Positions 11,053-23,290 are shown, counted from the first letter of the stretch. The stretch is 64,000 nucleotides of DNA from Zygaena filipendulae (GCA_907165275.2 OU015666.1:9020001-9084000), one strand, 5' to 3'. Notes: generated from the sequence alone by a model not told the origin. Program-made: numbers and translations.

Positions 11053-11262
11053 TATAGCTGTCCCCCGCGGTTTCACCCGCGGTAATTTCAGAGTTTCCAT
11101 GGAAATTTCGGGATAAAAAGTACCCTTTATCACTCAGGACTACCGTAGCTTTCTATAAGTGAAAGATTTTTTTAAATCGGTTTCGTAGGTCCCGAGATTA
11201 CCCCCTACAAACTCACAATTCACAAACTTTAGCTCTTTATGATATTAGTATCTATAGATTAG
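11053..11262 (+). repeat. SINE-like repeat copy
   Basis: Starts TAGCTGTCCCCCGCGG. The core is GTTTCCATGGAAATTTCGGG and the downstream half has CCCCCTACAAACTCACAATT, as in the copy at 1258. Confidence 0.65.
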
Positions 11263-13164
11263 GAATGAACATCATCAGTTTACAGCACCACTATTGAGGT
11301 AGCTGTCCACAACGCAAATAAGAGAAAAAGATAAAAATTACATTATGTAGTCAAATGTCAATAATAACATCTGTTCAATAATAATAATGAAATGTCAAAA
11401 TATCTATATGAACTGTATCACGTAGTTTTAATATACCTAATATTATAACACGTATATGTAAAATTTAATTAATATGAAATAAGTAGTAAGTATACTAGAT
11501 TTATTTAAATATAAAAAAAATGTCTAATTAACTGTTTGTCGTCGCCCTAACCCATAAGATTTGTCTTACACACGCAATATTATATTATACTTACCGAAAT
11601 CCTAAATATGACACAAACGAGGGTCACTAACCTCAATCTAAATGGATGTCAAAATTATTAATAGGTAAAGTTTATCTAATCGACTGTTACTCAATTAATC
11701 TTCTGTACTTATACTACAAATAACTACTTGTAGAGACCTATAGAGAGGTAGGTCCAGTCCGTGAAAACTCAACCCTAACGTTTTAAAAAAGGAACCCTCC
11801 CTTTCTTATATTTCAGTAGGGCTAACAAAAGTGTATAAAGCAAAGAACCCATACCTAATAGAAACATAAAAATTCCCTATAAACTGGAATCTATGACTCT
11901 ATCTATGTAATATTTTTGACATGTGATTAATTATTACCATATAAGTAAATGAATATGAATAAGTATATACAATTATGAAGATGTATATTATGTGCTTCCT
12001 CGCCAACTACGTATTTACAGAGGTTTTTGGCGAGTTCAATGCTTTTTTCCCATCCCAAAAGTGCCCAACGTGCCTAAAGAAGTTTTCACTTCAAAAACAT
12101 TTTTTAAGACGTGTAGGTAGATACTGTTAAGATTAGGATAGATGTTAGAGAACAGCTTCGAATAAACGTAACATTACATGTATACAGTGAAGTGGCTTTT
12201 CAACCGCGTTTTTCGGCCATACACTCGTAGTCTCGTAGGTACCTAGCTCTCTCGAAGTGCACTTAGTCAACCTCTTTTCTTTAGTCCTTGCTTCAAAGGG
12301 CTTTAATTCCTTTACAACTAATGGCAAGTAGGGTACCTACTCACAAATTAGAAGAGAGAAGGACAACATAATGGTAAAAGATTAAGTACTTAAATGCTTA
12401 CTCAAAACACGGATTTGTTGAAATTTATGCATACAATTAAAAAAGATTAAAAAATTAAGTCACTGGTTAATACTTTAATAGTGTGATATTGTGGTTCAGT
12501 TAAATTCTTCGTGATAATGACACCATCGATGGCAAGAAATTCAATCGTTTCTAACTAGTGAATGCAATTTGGGTTCGATCAATTATTTTGATTAAGTACA
12601 AAAGTATCTATTAACTATTGTATTATAAGATATAAAGATCATATTGAACCATTAAAAACATTATAATCTACTCATAACTAGTAATTAGACATGTAATTAA
12701 ATATTGCGAATTTCCGAGAAGTAGGTAATAAATATTTCCGAACTGGGTTCCATTATGCAACCCGCTAACTTAGTTGTTTTCCCTTTAAAAAAAGCAGGTA
12801 TAATTATAGGTACTTCCCAAATACTTCATATATATATTTAAAAATATAAAGATATGTTCGTAGACGTAGTGATATAACGCTAAGAAAACACAAGGGCAGA
12901 GTCAGACACATGTATTCGTAATCGTTTATTATCATTGGCAATGCTTATAAAGATTATTATTATTGTTCAGCTAAATTTTTTATTCGCTCTATATCGAGGA
13001 GAATTTTTATTTATTTACTTATTCAATGTAACGCAGCTCATGCGTGCATGCTCTCAAATCAGCTTAACACATCGTCACCTAGTAAAAACCAAAGACAAAC
13101 CTAGCATGTCGGAATTATTTGCCACTGTGTATATTTATGGAATCGACTAATATCTTAGTAAAGA
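11263..13164. other. AT-rich non-coding stretch
   Basis: About 1.9 kb with no recognisable gene, RNA or repeat. A 60-codon minus-strand ORF at 12145-12327 has no recognisable motif and I do not call it. Confidence 0.4.
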
Positions 13165-13411
13165 CAGGGCCGGCTGTCTCGACAACGTTTTGGCAACGTT
13201 ATCGTATCGATCGTTAACTAGGGACCCAAGAATCATGACGATCAACATCACTACAGTAACCAACATTACATTAAATGCAAGCCTCGACTTGAAACTTGCA
13301 ATTCACGTAATGTTGGTTACTGTAAATGATGTTGATCGTTATGATTTTTGGGTCTCTAGTTAACGATCGATAGGCTAACGTTGTCAAAACATTGTCGAGA
13401 CTGCCGGCCCG
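13165..13411. mobile_element. Foldback MITE with about 105-bp arms
   Basis: Nearly the whole 247 bp is a hairpin: CAGGGCCGGCTGTCTCGACA at the left is mirrored by TGTCGAGACTGCCGGCCCG at the right. The arms match through GATCGTTAACTAG and GTAACCAACATTAC with scattered mismatches. CAGGGCCGG ends are typical of hAT elements, but no 8-bp duplication is clear. Confidence 0.8.
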
Positions 13412-13881
13412 TCAGCAAGTTCCGACTACATAAATAAAAGAAACGCGAACCATCAAAATATGCTAAGTTCCTATAAGTTTCAATTATCGAGTTGCGCTGA
13501 CTATTTCACAATACCCGTAATATTGGTATAGATACCACAAAATATGTGTTCATGCACCCTACTATTAGGTATATTTATTAAAAAAAATTGTAAGTTACAA
13601 TCTAATATTTTGATACCATCGATCGATCTGATGATAGAACTAGAGTGTAGGGGCTGAAACTTGCCGATGAAAAATGGTCGTACAGTAAAATTTCAGCTAG
13701 GTTGTTTGTTTCCATGGGTACCTACTTGATACTTCCATCACATATTATGACGAGGGTCAGAAACTCTGAAGATTGCGACACGCGCGTAAAACGCGTCATC
13801 TGGACAGACTCTAAGTAAACTTGTCGTGGATATCGTGCTGACTAAGTTGCGTTTCCGCGTCTGCCTGCTCATTTATTCTAA
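13412..13881. other. Non-coding stretch
   Basis: No gene or recognised repeat. Confidence 0.3.
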
Positions 13882-14370
13882 ACTAGCTGTGCCCCCGGTT
13901 TCACCCACGGTAATTTCGGAGTTCCCGCGGGAATCCCGGGATAAAAAGTACCCTGTTTCCTTCTCTGTACCCCTGACAACATGCATGGCCAAATTTCATC
14001 CAAATCCGTTCAGCCGTTTTTGCGTGATTGAGTAAACGTACGCGAGGATAAGAGGTCGAAAGCGCATTTTCATGCGACTTGCTCCAAATTTATCGTCACT
14101 GCTCAGCTCCTATGTGTCTTAGCGTTATGTTACATAGCCTATAACCTGCCCAGGAGTATTGACTACAATCGTACCAAGTTTGGTTAAAATCCTTTCAGTA
14201 GTTTTTGATCCATTTGTGCACATACAGACAGACAGACAGACAGACAAAAAATTTACTGATTGAATTTTTGGCATCAGTATCGATCACCATTCATCGTCCA
14301 ATATTAATTTTGATTATATATTCAATGTACAGAATTGACCTCTCTACAGTTTTATTATAAGTATAGATTA
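13882..14370 (+). repeat. SINE-like copy fused to a second dispersed repeat with (ACAG)n
   Basis: 13882-14036 is a SINE-like copy (CTAGCTGTGCCCCCGG, GAGTTCCCGCGGGAATCCCG, CAAATCCGTTCAGCCGTT). It runs into another common lepidopteran segment with GTTACATAGCCTATAACC, an (ACAG)n microsatellite at about 14223-14246, and the tail TTTATTATAAGTATAGAT. The join suggests a composite or nested repeat. Confidence 0.6.
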
Positions 14371-15061
14371 TACCCAACAAATTTGTATGGGGTTTCTTCT
14401 GGATTTTTTCAGAATTTCTTTCGGAAGTTTATTATGTTTATTAAAGAGTTCACGGTATACACGCGGGTGAAACAAAGGAGACGATTAAATTGTTAAAAAT
14501 ATGTAGATATGTAAGGAAAATATTTAGCGTAAAAATGTAACCAGGTATTGAGCTGATAGGGGGATGAATTTTTGGATGGGAATATAGTATTATAAGCCTA
14601 GAGTAATAAGATCAGTACACGTATTTCAGTGTTTTTGATAATTCGACTTTTCAGCTCAAAAGGATTTAATGTAGGTAAAATCACGGAGGTATAACATCTA
14701 GTTATGAATACGAGGAAAGTAAGTGGGAAAACCCTGTCACTCCATAGATGTTTATGTAAAAATTTCTCAGGACTTTCGAGAACTTATCTGTAAGATTGTG
14801 TTTACCCACTCCGTACCAGTACAAGATTACAATGCGCAATGTCAGGGAGATGCGTAGCAATCACCCACGCAAGAATTTGTAACGGCCCAACACCATTCTG
14901 GAATCTAATATTTCATGTGTATTGTTATAGGCAAATATGTATGTACAAGTACATTGTACATATTTTATAACGTTATCGGAAAAGGGGGTGCAAATTTGCA
15001 ACGGTACAAAAGTGTCAATGATAGTAAAATAATTTTTAATTACACATATCACACTACCTAC
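14371..15061. other. Non-coding stretch
   Basis: No gene, RNA or recognised repeat seen. Confidence 0.3.
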
Positions 15062-15392
15062 AATGGGCATGTTGACTAATTTTTATTTTTTAGTCCGTCT
15101 TGTAGATTATTAAAAAATATTGGACACGTATTTTTTCTTTTTTTACGTAATCAAAAAATAACGGCGACATATTGAGTTGAAATTTCGCGTGACGTCACTA
15201 TTCTGACAGTTTGTATGGCGGTTTTAGAGGTTAGTGACGTCACGAACCCCTCACCCTAAACTTTAATGCACTTTATCTCTGTATATTTTAATTTATTTAA
15301 AAAAGCAAAAAATACGTGTCTATTGTTTTTTTATTTCCTAACTGACGGACTAATTAGAATTTTGATTTTCAAAAGTAGTCCACATCCCTATT
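15062..15392 (-). mobile_element. CRE-bearing MITE, copy 2 (inverted)
   Basis: Runs from AATGGGCATGTTGACTAA to TAGTCCACATCCCTATT. Both TGACGTCA octamers are intact, separated by the conserved GACAGTTTGTATGGCGG segment. Orientation is opposite to copy 1. Confidence 0.8.
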
Positions 15393-15691
15393 CGAGAGGT
15401 TTCCAAATGATCATATTCAACTTATCTGTTCACCGCAGCATCACCTGCAGGAATTCCGGAGTTGAATTTGATTGATCTCGGGTAAGTCATCGGGACTTAT
15501 ATTTTTTTTTTGATAAAAAAAAAAACATCATAAATACGCCATCCTCTCGTATCATCATTAGGTTAAATTAGTCTATACCTAATAAGACCTGAATATGGCT
15601 ATAGTAAAAATATACCAAACAGTCTGAATATTCGTAGCCCGGAAAATGAAAAAAAAAAAAGAAAATTAAAAAGATGGTTATTCGTGTTTTA

Positions 15692-15929
15692 CGGCCGCAC
15701 TCAGAGTCGACTTTAATGATTACTTAGTTAAGTATAGATTTTTAAAACAAAACTGCCGCAATCAGAGACGTTCAGTAAATTAATGTTAATTGGCATTCAA
15801 TGAGATGTTACTTAATTAGTTAAATGCCCATTAACATTAATTTATTAAACTTGTCTGATTGTGGCAGTTTTGTTTTAAAAATCTATACTTAACTAAGTAA
15901 TCATTAAAGTCGACTCTGAGTGCGGCGGT
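15692..15929. mobile_element. Foldback MITE (about 238 bp)
   Basis: The left arm CGGCCGCACTCAGAGTCGAC is mirrored by GTCGACTCTGAGTGCGGCGG. Pairing continues through TTACTTAGTTAAGTATAGAT and TTTTAAAACAAAACTGCC, and a further inner stem surrounds ATTAATGTTAAT. No ORF. Target duplication not evident. Confidence 0.75.
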
Positions 15930-16376
15930 TAGAATAATAATATGATGACTATTATCACAAACAGTTGTCACAAACACAGTTGTCACAAACACAGTAGATG
16001 ACAGTTATCACAAAATTACAGACACACAACAGACCAATTTAAGACAGACACATCGTTTTATTTTCTTGTGATGTGTTTACTGGGATCTGGGGTCATTTAT
16101 TTTGTAAAAAACCAATGATACCTACTTAATATACATAATATATTTGTTAAAAAAATCTCCTACTTACTTTACCTACCTCTATATTCATCTCGTAACAAGG
16201 CAAATTTCCAGGAATAATCCCTTTGAATATTTGGTATATCGATGTTGTAAACGTAGGTAAAATGATCCTTTATATTTAATCCGAAAACACGGATTATGGT
16301 AACAAAATTACAAATACCTTCGTATAATTTTACTGAATTCGTTGGCAACAGTTCGGCAATACGTCAATTCAGATTA
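15930..16376. repeat. Short CACAAACACAGTTGT tandem and non-coding DNA
   Basis: Three to four imperfect repeats of ACAGTTGTCACAAAC occur at about 15953-16012. The rest is AT-rich without a gene. Confidence 0.5.
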
Positions 16377-16377
16377 T

Positions 16378-16515
16378 TATAAATGCGAAAGTAAGTTTGT
16401 TTGTTTGTTACGCTTTCACAACTTGCATACACGTTTTCATGGGTACAGAGCAGGGGTACATAGGGTACTTTTTATTCCGGGATTCCCGCAGGAACCTCGA
16501 AATTACCGCGAGGAA
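16378..16515 (-). repeat. SINE-like repeat copy
   Basis: On the minus strand it carries TAATTTCGAGGTTCCTGCGG, CCTATGTACCCC and the tail GCATTTATAATAAT. The head is truncated. Confidence 0.6.
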
Positions 16516-16662
16516 TAAATAAAGTAAATAATAATATACTGTTACTGTAACTTATGTTACTTTTAATAAACTTATGTTGTACCGATTGTTTCCCAAAAAA
16601 TAAATAAATAAATAAAATAAACACTTTTAAGTTTTTTATAATATTAAATATCTAAATATTTT

Positions 16663-17016
16663 TTTCATTACTCATACTCGGAAAGTAGGTCTGAAGTTGC
16701 CTGAGAAGCGGGTTGAAAGTAACACTTTTCAGCCCTAGGGAGAATCGCTTTCATCTGACAGCTGGATACTGCAGAAACTCAAGTTTTTTTTTTATGTCAT
16801 AGGGGGCATACTTACTGGCCAGTAGCACACCTAATGGTTGATTTATGTAAAATAAAATTCACTCATTTTTTTCTTTAGCTAATTCCTATTTTTATTTTGA
16901 GTTTCCTTGCATTCGTAATGAAAAGCACAGTGTTATCCTCGGGAGAAAGACTTATTTAGTCCCTTTATTTAGACTTATATTTAGTTACTTTCACCCCTAT
17001 AGGATAACAATGTACT
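16663..17016 (+). mobile_element. Short non-autonomous element, copy 1 (TTCATTACTCATACTCGG family)
   Basis: Starts TTCATTACTCATACTCGG and ends GGATAACAATGTACTA. Two hairpins are visible: GGGTTGAAAGT with TTTTCAGCCC near the start and TGTTATCCT with AGGATAACA near the end. This copy has an extra internal stretch before TTTCACCCC. Other copies lie at 34890-35206 and, inverted, 50978-51340. Confidence 0.7.
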
Positions 17017-17060
17017 ATTACTAAATGAATCTCATTAATCTTCATTCTCGCACTGTCCCG

Positions 17061-17210
17061 TTACACGGGGTCGGCTTTCTCAATCATAAGGCGCCATTTT
17101 TGCCGTTGGTGAGCGTCCTCCTCCTTCAGACCCAACCTCCTCAGATCCCGCTGGACATTCGACATCCAAGTGGCTTGTGGTCTTCCTCATCCCCACTTTT
17201 CCCTCTATTT
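17061..17210 (-). pseudogene. C-terminal scrap of an RTE-type LINE
   Basis: The minus strand reads GRPQATWMSNVQRDLRRLG, then LKEEDAHQRQKWRLMIEKAD, then PV and a stop at 17061-17063. This is the characteristic carboxy-terminal tail of RTE-like non-LTR retrotransposons (GRPxxxW...V..D...GL..EDA.DR.KWR..I..ADP). One in-frame stop precedes GRP. No reverse transcriptase domain is visible upstream, so this is a short dead fragment. Confidence 0.7.
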
Positions 17211-17247
17211 AATATATAAAAAATAAGATTCCTTGTGCAGAGGTTGA

Positions 17248-17507
17248 TAGACACGTATTTTTTGCTTTTTCAAATAAATTAAAATATACAGAGATAAAGC
17301 GCATTAAAGTTTAGGGTGAGGGGGTCGTGACGTCACTACCGCTAAAACCGCCATACAAACTGTCCGAATAGTGACGTCACGCGAAATTTCAACTCAATAT
17401 ATCGCCGTTATTTTTTGATTACGTAAAAAAAGAAAAAATACGTATCCAATATTTTTTAATAATCTACAAGACGGACTAAAAAATAAAAATTAGTCAACAT
17501 GCCCATT
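17248..17507 (+). mobile_element. CRE-bearing MITE, copy 3 (truncated)
   Basis: Begins inside the element at GATAGACACGTATTTTTTGC and ends TAGTCAACATGCCCATT, so one terminal repeat is missing. Both TGACGTCA octamers are intact. Confidence 0.75.
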
Positions 17508-17869
17508 GCTCGTTTGAAAGTAGTAGATTATGTATGTACGTATATTATATGTATTAGGTATATACTAAATATTCATTACACGCAGGGACCGAACCTGTGA
17601 CAAGTGGCGGAGCGTAAGTGGCGTCAGTCAGGCTAATTACGTTAAATAAAGGTAATTTTTATAGGTACTAAAAGATAGATGTCTGTATGATTTTCAAATT
17701 CTGCTACTACATACATTAATTTGGTGCTACTAAATACATTAAGGTAAATAAATGAAGTATAAAGTAGCACATACCAATCTATAACGTCAAATGTGGTGCT
17801 TAGCGCATAACTTCCAAATGACTGCACCAAATTCGATAATTCTTTTGTTTTGTGTTCGTTATTGTCAGG
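17508..17869. other. Non-coding stretch
   Basis: No gene or recognised repeat seen. Confidence 0.3.
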
Positions 17870-17884
17870 ACAAGGTTTTTAAGA

Positions 17885-18058
17885 AGTTTGGAGTTCCTAT
17901 GGGAATTTCACGAGGGTGAATCTCCGAAATGGTTGACCGATTTTGACGGGACTTTCACTGCTAATTAGTTGATGTTAGAAGGAGAAAATTAGGCAACTTT
18001 GGAATTCCTGCGGGAATTCCGAAATTCACGCGGGTGAAACCGCGGGGCACAGCTAGTA
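17885..18058 (-). repeat. Diverged SINE-like repeat copy
   Basis: On the minus strand it begins ACTAGCTGTGCCCCGCGG and contains AATTCCCGCAGGAATTCC. The downstream half (AATCGGTCAACCATTTCGGA) is a distinct subfamily. Confidence 0.6.
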
Positions 18059-18429
18059 TCTAATAATAATACTTAATTACGTGCATTTTCGTCCGTCAGA
18101 TTAAATCTGTACCCAATTTGTTATTTTTCGCTGTTTATCGTCTTGCATTTTGGTTATTTATGAAGTCTGTAAATTTTCTTTCGTACCTATTGCATTCAGC
18201 TTCAAAGGTATTGTGCGTGTATTAACATATTGTGTTTTATCATTTCTTGGTGTTGGCTTTCATTATAAAAGGGAACCTTGTACGAAATTGAAAACATAAT
18301 GCTCGTATTTGTAAGATTTATAATATTTTTATTATTATTAGTCGAGTAAGCATACCCTTGACATTGGGAGAAGAAGTATTTCAATTGTGCGATCTATAAT
18401 AAGTACGAGTGGAGTAGACTCCCAAGATA

Positions 18430-20480
18430 GAATGAAAGACAGCGTGTAACTTATTGTTCGTATTTCGTCCACAACTGTCGCAAGTGGATGGCCAACCTGT
18501 GAGGTCCAGCCTGCGCACAATCTCAAGAGGAGTGCCCCAGGGATCGATCTTAGGGCCTATACTGTTCATAATATATGCAGCCGACATAATTAATGCTATA
18601 TGCCATTGCAAATTTCACATATAATAATAATAATAATAATAATCCACTTCACAACACACAGATCTACTTGATCCCACACTAAGTTATAAGCTTGTGTCGT
18701 GGAAACCAAGCAAACGTGGTATATACTACACATATTATTACATATATATTATACTATAGATATATATATACACACCCAGACTGGAAAATGGAACCCTGTG
18801 TTCATCACACAAAGTCCACCCCCACCGGGAATCGAACCCGGAACCTCTTGATTAGCGGGCAGGCGTGGTGACCATTGCGCCAATCGGGTCGTCAAAACGT
18901 ATGCAGACGACGTACAAATATACCTATCTTTTAAGCCATCGGACTATAATGAGGCTCAAAATAAAATCAACGCTGACCTCAGTCGGATAGCATTGTGGGC
19001 AGAAAGAAACTGTCTAGGCCTTAACCCTATTAAGACTAAATACATCTTATTTGGGACAAAACAAAAATTAGCCAGCTTACCGCAGTTAAACCTTTCACTA
19101 TCGGGGCAGCCTATTATTAGAGTCAATGAGGCTCGTAATCTCGGATTGCTGTTGGATGAGGATCTGAGATTTGAAAAACATGTGTCCAATATTGTACGTA
19201 ACTGTTTCTACCGATTGAAAGTTATTTATAAAATTCGTCCATTTCTCAATGAAAAATTGCGTATCCAGTTAGTAGAAACTCTAGTTCTTTCAAAGCTTAA
19301 TTATGCAGACACGATATACGGCCCTCGCCTTTATAAAAAAACTAGCAACCTACTTCAAAGAGTTCAAAACGCTTGTGCACGGTTTTGTTTCGAGATCCCC
19401 CCCCGCAGTCATGTGACCCCCTTCCTCAACTCGCATAAAATTATGAAGGTTAAAACGAGACGTAAGTTACACTTAGCTTGCTTATTGTTTAAACTTATAC
19501 ACCTAAAAACACCTGGATACTTATATGAGAAATTGTGTTGGGTGGGAGCTCAAAGACTGGCCAAGCGAAGACAATGCTCCCAGGTCCTAAGTCTCCAGCG
19601 CGGTGGCTCGGCGGCGTTCCGTGGCAGCTTCCGGTACGCGGCTTCCAAGTGTTGGAATAATATCCCGCCTCCCATTAGGAATCTACAAACAATAGGCAGT
19701 TTTAAACGAGCACTTAAGGACTATTTAATCGATTTACAGGCGAAATATGAAAGTATGCTAATCAAAATGAATCTTTTATTTAGTCTTTACTTACCAAGTG
19801 TTTGCTCCAAAATGTCGGTAGGTGGTTTAACTTCCACTCTTGGCACCGCTGCCGGATGTTCGCACCGCTAAGGCGGCCGCCGTGCGCCGTCGGCCGTATA
19901 AACAAAGGGAATGAACACGGCGCAGTGCATTCTATTGATCATATTTTTGTCGTTTGGTTGGTAGGGTACCCTCACTCAACATTTTGTATAATTTGTATTT
20001 TATTTTTGTATGTTTATTGTTTTATTAGTACCCATTATGTATTTAAAGTCAGACTATTTTGCGTTTTCTGTTGTGGCTATATTATATTTTATTAAGTTTT
20101 GTTTATATTATTATATGGTATTATACACTTTTATCATACATTATATCGATAAAGTTATTTAATCTATGTAATATTATAATGTAATTTATGTACATATTTT
20201 GTGATTAATTTTTGTCATCAGTCATTGCCTATTATGGTTCGAGATTCCTAAGTATGAAATTAATATAAAAGTATAATTTAAGTTTTCTTTCTTCGCTCAC
20301 ATCCGTGACGCCACATGCGGCACCAGCGGAAGATCAGCGTCGGGCCCCCCGGTTCCCGACTTATGCTGAGCTGGTTGCCTATTTGTTGCGACACGCCGGT
20401 TGTGCTTGTTTATGTTATTTCACATATTAACTGTTGTCGTAACAAATAAAGTTTATTTCATTTCATTTTTTTCATTTCAT
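18430..20480 (+). pseudogene. 5'-truncated non-LTR retrotransposon (jockey/CR1-like), split by a SINE
   Basis: The first part encodes the reverse-transcriptase segment RGVPQGSILGPILFIIYA (about 18526-18580). After a SINE insertion (18617-18893) the frame resumes with TYADDVQIY, which holds the catalytic Asp-Asp. It then runs open through a thumb-like region and the C-terminal motif CWNNIPPPIRNLQTIGSFKR to a stop at 19869-19871; 292 codons of this are open from the ATG at 18993. The 3' UTR is about 600 bp and ends at AACAAATAAAGTTTATTTC with a (TTTCA)n tail. Endonuclease and ORF1 are absent, so the copy was truncated on insertion. The SINE and truncation make it inactive. The clade call is from general motif pattern; CR1 versus jockey is not resolved. 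Confidence 0.85.
18617..18893 (-). mobile_element. tRNA-derived SINE inserted in the LINE
   Basis: On the minus strand it starts GACGACCCGATTGGCGCAAT, with box A-like TTGGCGCAATGG and box B GGGTTCGATTCCC (18827-18839), and ends in an (ATT)n tail (18618-18643). This is the architecture of a Pol III SINE. It interrupts the LINE a few codons before YADD. Confidence 0.75.
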
Positions 20481-22206
20481 ATATTGTATGAAAGCATTGT
20501 ACGTATAGGTAAACTTATGTAACTATTTTGGTTACCGACGCGACGTCTGGACTGGTTTTGTTTCAGAATTATAATTTTCAAGTTGATTTCTCTTTCTCCC
20601 TCGCCAAATATATAATTATGTATTCCTAGTTTTTTTTTTTTGCGTCCGAATCGTGTCGTATTAAATTTTGACCTCGATTCCGCATATTAGTTTGACCTCG
20701 AAATTCCACTTCATCGGGCCCAAAGAAAAATTAAAATGAAATTGTAAGCAAAAATTGAGATCATCCTCCTTGAAGTAATAAGCTAAGCAAACAAAATCCC
20801 GACGATGACAATTAGATCGAAGTGATAATTTTTTTGAGTGGCAGTCGCCATCCCTTTGATTAATATTCTAGCTAGCTCTTTGGCAATCGCCGGCCGCCAC
20901 GTTGACACGCCCGATTGCAGAGTTGCTTATTATAGACTGTATTTCAAATTTCAATCAATATTTGGTAAGTCACGTTTTTAGTGACAATTAAGGCAATTAT
21001 AATGTAGCATTAATTTGTTCAATGTAATTTATTAGAACGGAGCGATGTGTAGAGCCCACATGTAGAGCCGGATTTTTAGTTCACCTGTTTACTCAAAATT
21101 AGTTGCACTTTTTGTATTAAAATGTAACCTTGTGATCTAATATTAAGTATATCTATTTATTATGTAGGTATGTCAGTCAGTTGATGACTTATCCACACTA
21201 ATGTTATAAACAGGTAATATTTATAAGTTTGGATGTATGAATGGGTTCTAAAAATTATTTCTTTGTAAAGATGCTATAGTATCTCTGAGGGACATATTAT
21301 GATACTTTTGTTTTGGAATAAAGAATTCCCGCGGGAATGTCGAAATCCTTACGGGTGAAACTAAACCGATATTTGGTGTAGGTATAGTCATTAATGTAGT
21401 TCTTGGAATGGAAAATAGGGTACTTTATTATATCCTTGTGAGAATTTTGAAACTGACGGCAATTATGTAAATTTTATTGCATTCATATTTCAGTTTCAAT
21501 CAGAAAAATAGCTATAATTAATCATGTTTAGACAGCTTCAACATTTGAAGTATGTTTATTTTGGTCGATTGCTAGATATTGTAGGTGTCAAAACGTGCAT
21601 ATTATATTCGCAAAACCGCCACGGTTTTGATTGCAAGCGAAAAATGATAGAAATCAAAGTTACATAGTAGCCCCCCTGATTAAAATTTTTACCACTCGCC
21701 ACGTGACTGTTGGTGGTTGGTGGTGCTGATTGTTCTGAATAATAATCTACATATATTTAGGTACTCATGACGTATATTATACCTGAAAATGGAATAACGG
21801 AGTTTTGCGGCTCTGACGTTAATCATTTTTTTTTTTTTTCATAAATATTGTCCTGGTTAGCAAGTCGCATCACCTTCGTTCGGATTGAGACATAATCAGT
21901 TTATTTACTCCAGTGAATCCCGAAATCTTATTCATTACTCGTTATACCTGAGAAACGACGGCGCGACTAATTCCAGCATTGATGCGAAATCACGAAATTT
22001 TCTTATCAATTATCTTTCAAATGTGGACTGTGGTTATATTAAATTAGGTAATGGATAGGTACGTGTATGTTTTTATTCGTTCTATAAACCAAAATACGGG
22101 TAGGTATACGTTTATACATGTGTACCTACCTACACGTGCAAGAAGAGAAACTTTTATTTAAAAAAAAATCGTGAGGATCGTGGAAGAAATCTTTCCTCTT
22201 TATATA
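20481..22206. other. Non-coding stretch
   Basis: About 1.7 kb with no gene. A short SINE-like scrap occurs at 21325-21365 (ATTCCCGCGGGAATGTCG, GGGTGAAACTAAA). Poly-T runs near 20630 and 21830. Confidence 0.4.
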
Positions 22207-22400
22207 ATACTAGTTGTTCCCCGCGGCTTCACCCACGCTAATTTTGGAGTTCCCGCGGGAAATCCGGGACCAAAATACCTTATAAACTTTCTGTACCCCT
22301 GATAACCTGTATGCAAAATTTCATGTTGATCGGTTGAGTAGTTAAGGCGTGAAAGCGTAGTTAATAAACAAATAAAAAAACTCACGTTCGCATTGACCTT
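22207..22400 (+). repeat. SINE-like repeat copy
   Basis: From ACTAGTTGTTCCCCGCGG through GAGTTCCCGCGGGAAATCCG to GAAAGCGTAGTTAATAAAC. The tail is eroded. It is followed by a (CTAT)n run at about 22480-22502. Confidence 0.7.
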
Positions 22401-22619
22401 TAAGTGTAAGTGCAAAAAAAACTATGATTGGTCACAACACTTTTTTTTTGGTGTACAATAAAGTGTTATCTAATTAACTACCTATCTATCTATCTATCTA
22501 TAATATGTTGGTCCATAACCGCAATCCAAGGTTATCCATGTAACTAAGGATTAAAGTACGTATTACAAGTTTACGTACTAAATCCCTTCATTTTAATCAT
22601 AAAGAAAAAAAGACAGCAT

Positions 22620-22960
22620 TTTAGGGCTCAATGAATATAGGTTTTATTTGCGTAGCGGTTTTGTAGAACACGTTTAGGCGTAGCGCGCGTAGCAGAGGCC
22701 TAAAATGTGTTTGATTCGTACGTTGGGAGGTTGGCAGGATATTATAACTTATCGAGTGGCGTACAGCCGCCTCGTTAAAAACGTACTCGTAAATGCGTGA
22801 ATGTATATATGCTTTCATTTACAATAGGTAGCAGTCAACCAAGATTAGGTATTAGCGGTAGCTTAGAGAAAGCTTAAAGGTAGAGAGACGTAGCAGTGTA
22901 GCAACTCGCAGCTACCTAGCGTAGCGGCAGCGTAGCAACTGTAGACGCGCCTTCTACAAC
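22620..22960. repeat. GTAGC-rich degenerate repeat block
   Basis: The pentamer GTAGC and close variants recur irregularly (GCGTAGCGGTTTTG, GCGCGCGTAGCAGAGG, GACGTAGCAGTGTAGCAACT, GCGTAGCGGCAGCGTAGC). The block is more GC-rich than its surroundings. No ORF. Origin unknown. Confidence 0.45.
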
Positions 22961-23071
22961 TTTCATCACAACGAGTCCTTTGATTGTTCGTGCTTGTTGG
23001 TTTTTTGTAACGGGCAAACTCAAAAACAACTGAATTGATAGCAATTGATTCTAAAAATATAGGTATAGGTA

Positions 23072-23290
23072 GGTAACTGTGCCCTGCGGTTTCACCCGCG
23101 TGAGTTTCGGTATTGCCGCAGGAATTATTTTTAACTAAAATAAAAGTAGCCTATGTTACTCCATAAAACATTAGCTATTTGCCAGTGAATGTTCGTTAAA
23201 ATCGGTCAAGCCGTTTCAGAGATTAGCCGGAACAAACACACAGACAGGCAGACAAAAATAAAATGAATGGATTTTTTACGTAAGTAGGTA
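23072..23290 (+). repeat. SINE-like repeat copy, ACAGACAGGCAGAC subfamily
   Basis: Head ACTGTGCCCTGCGG and TTTCACCCGCGTGAGTTTCG, then AGCCTATGTTACTCCATAAA and AAATCGGTCAAGCCGTTTCA, ending near ATGAATGGATTTTT. A different 3' half from most copies. Confidence 0.6.
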
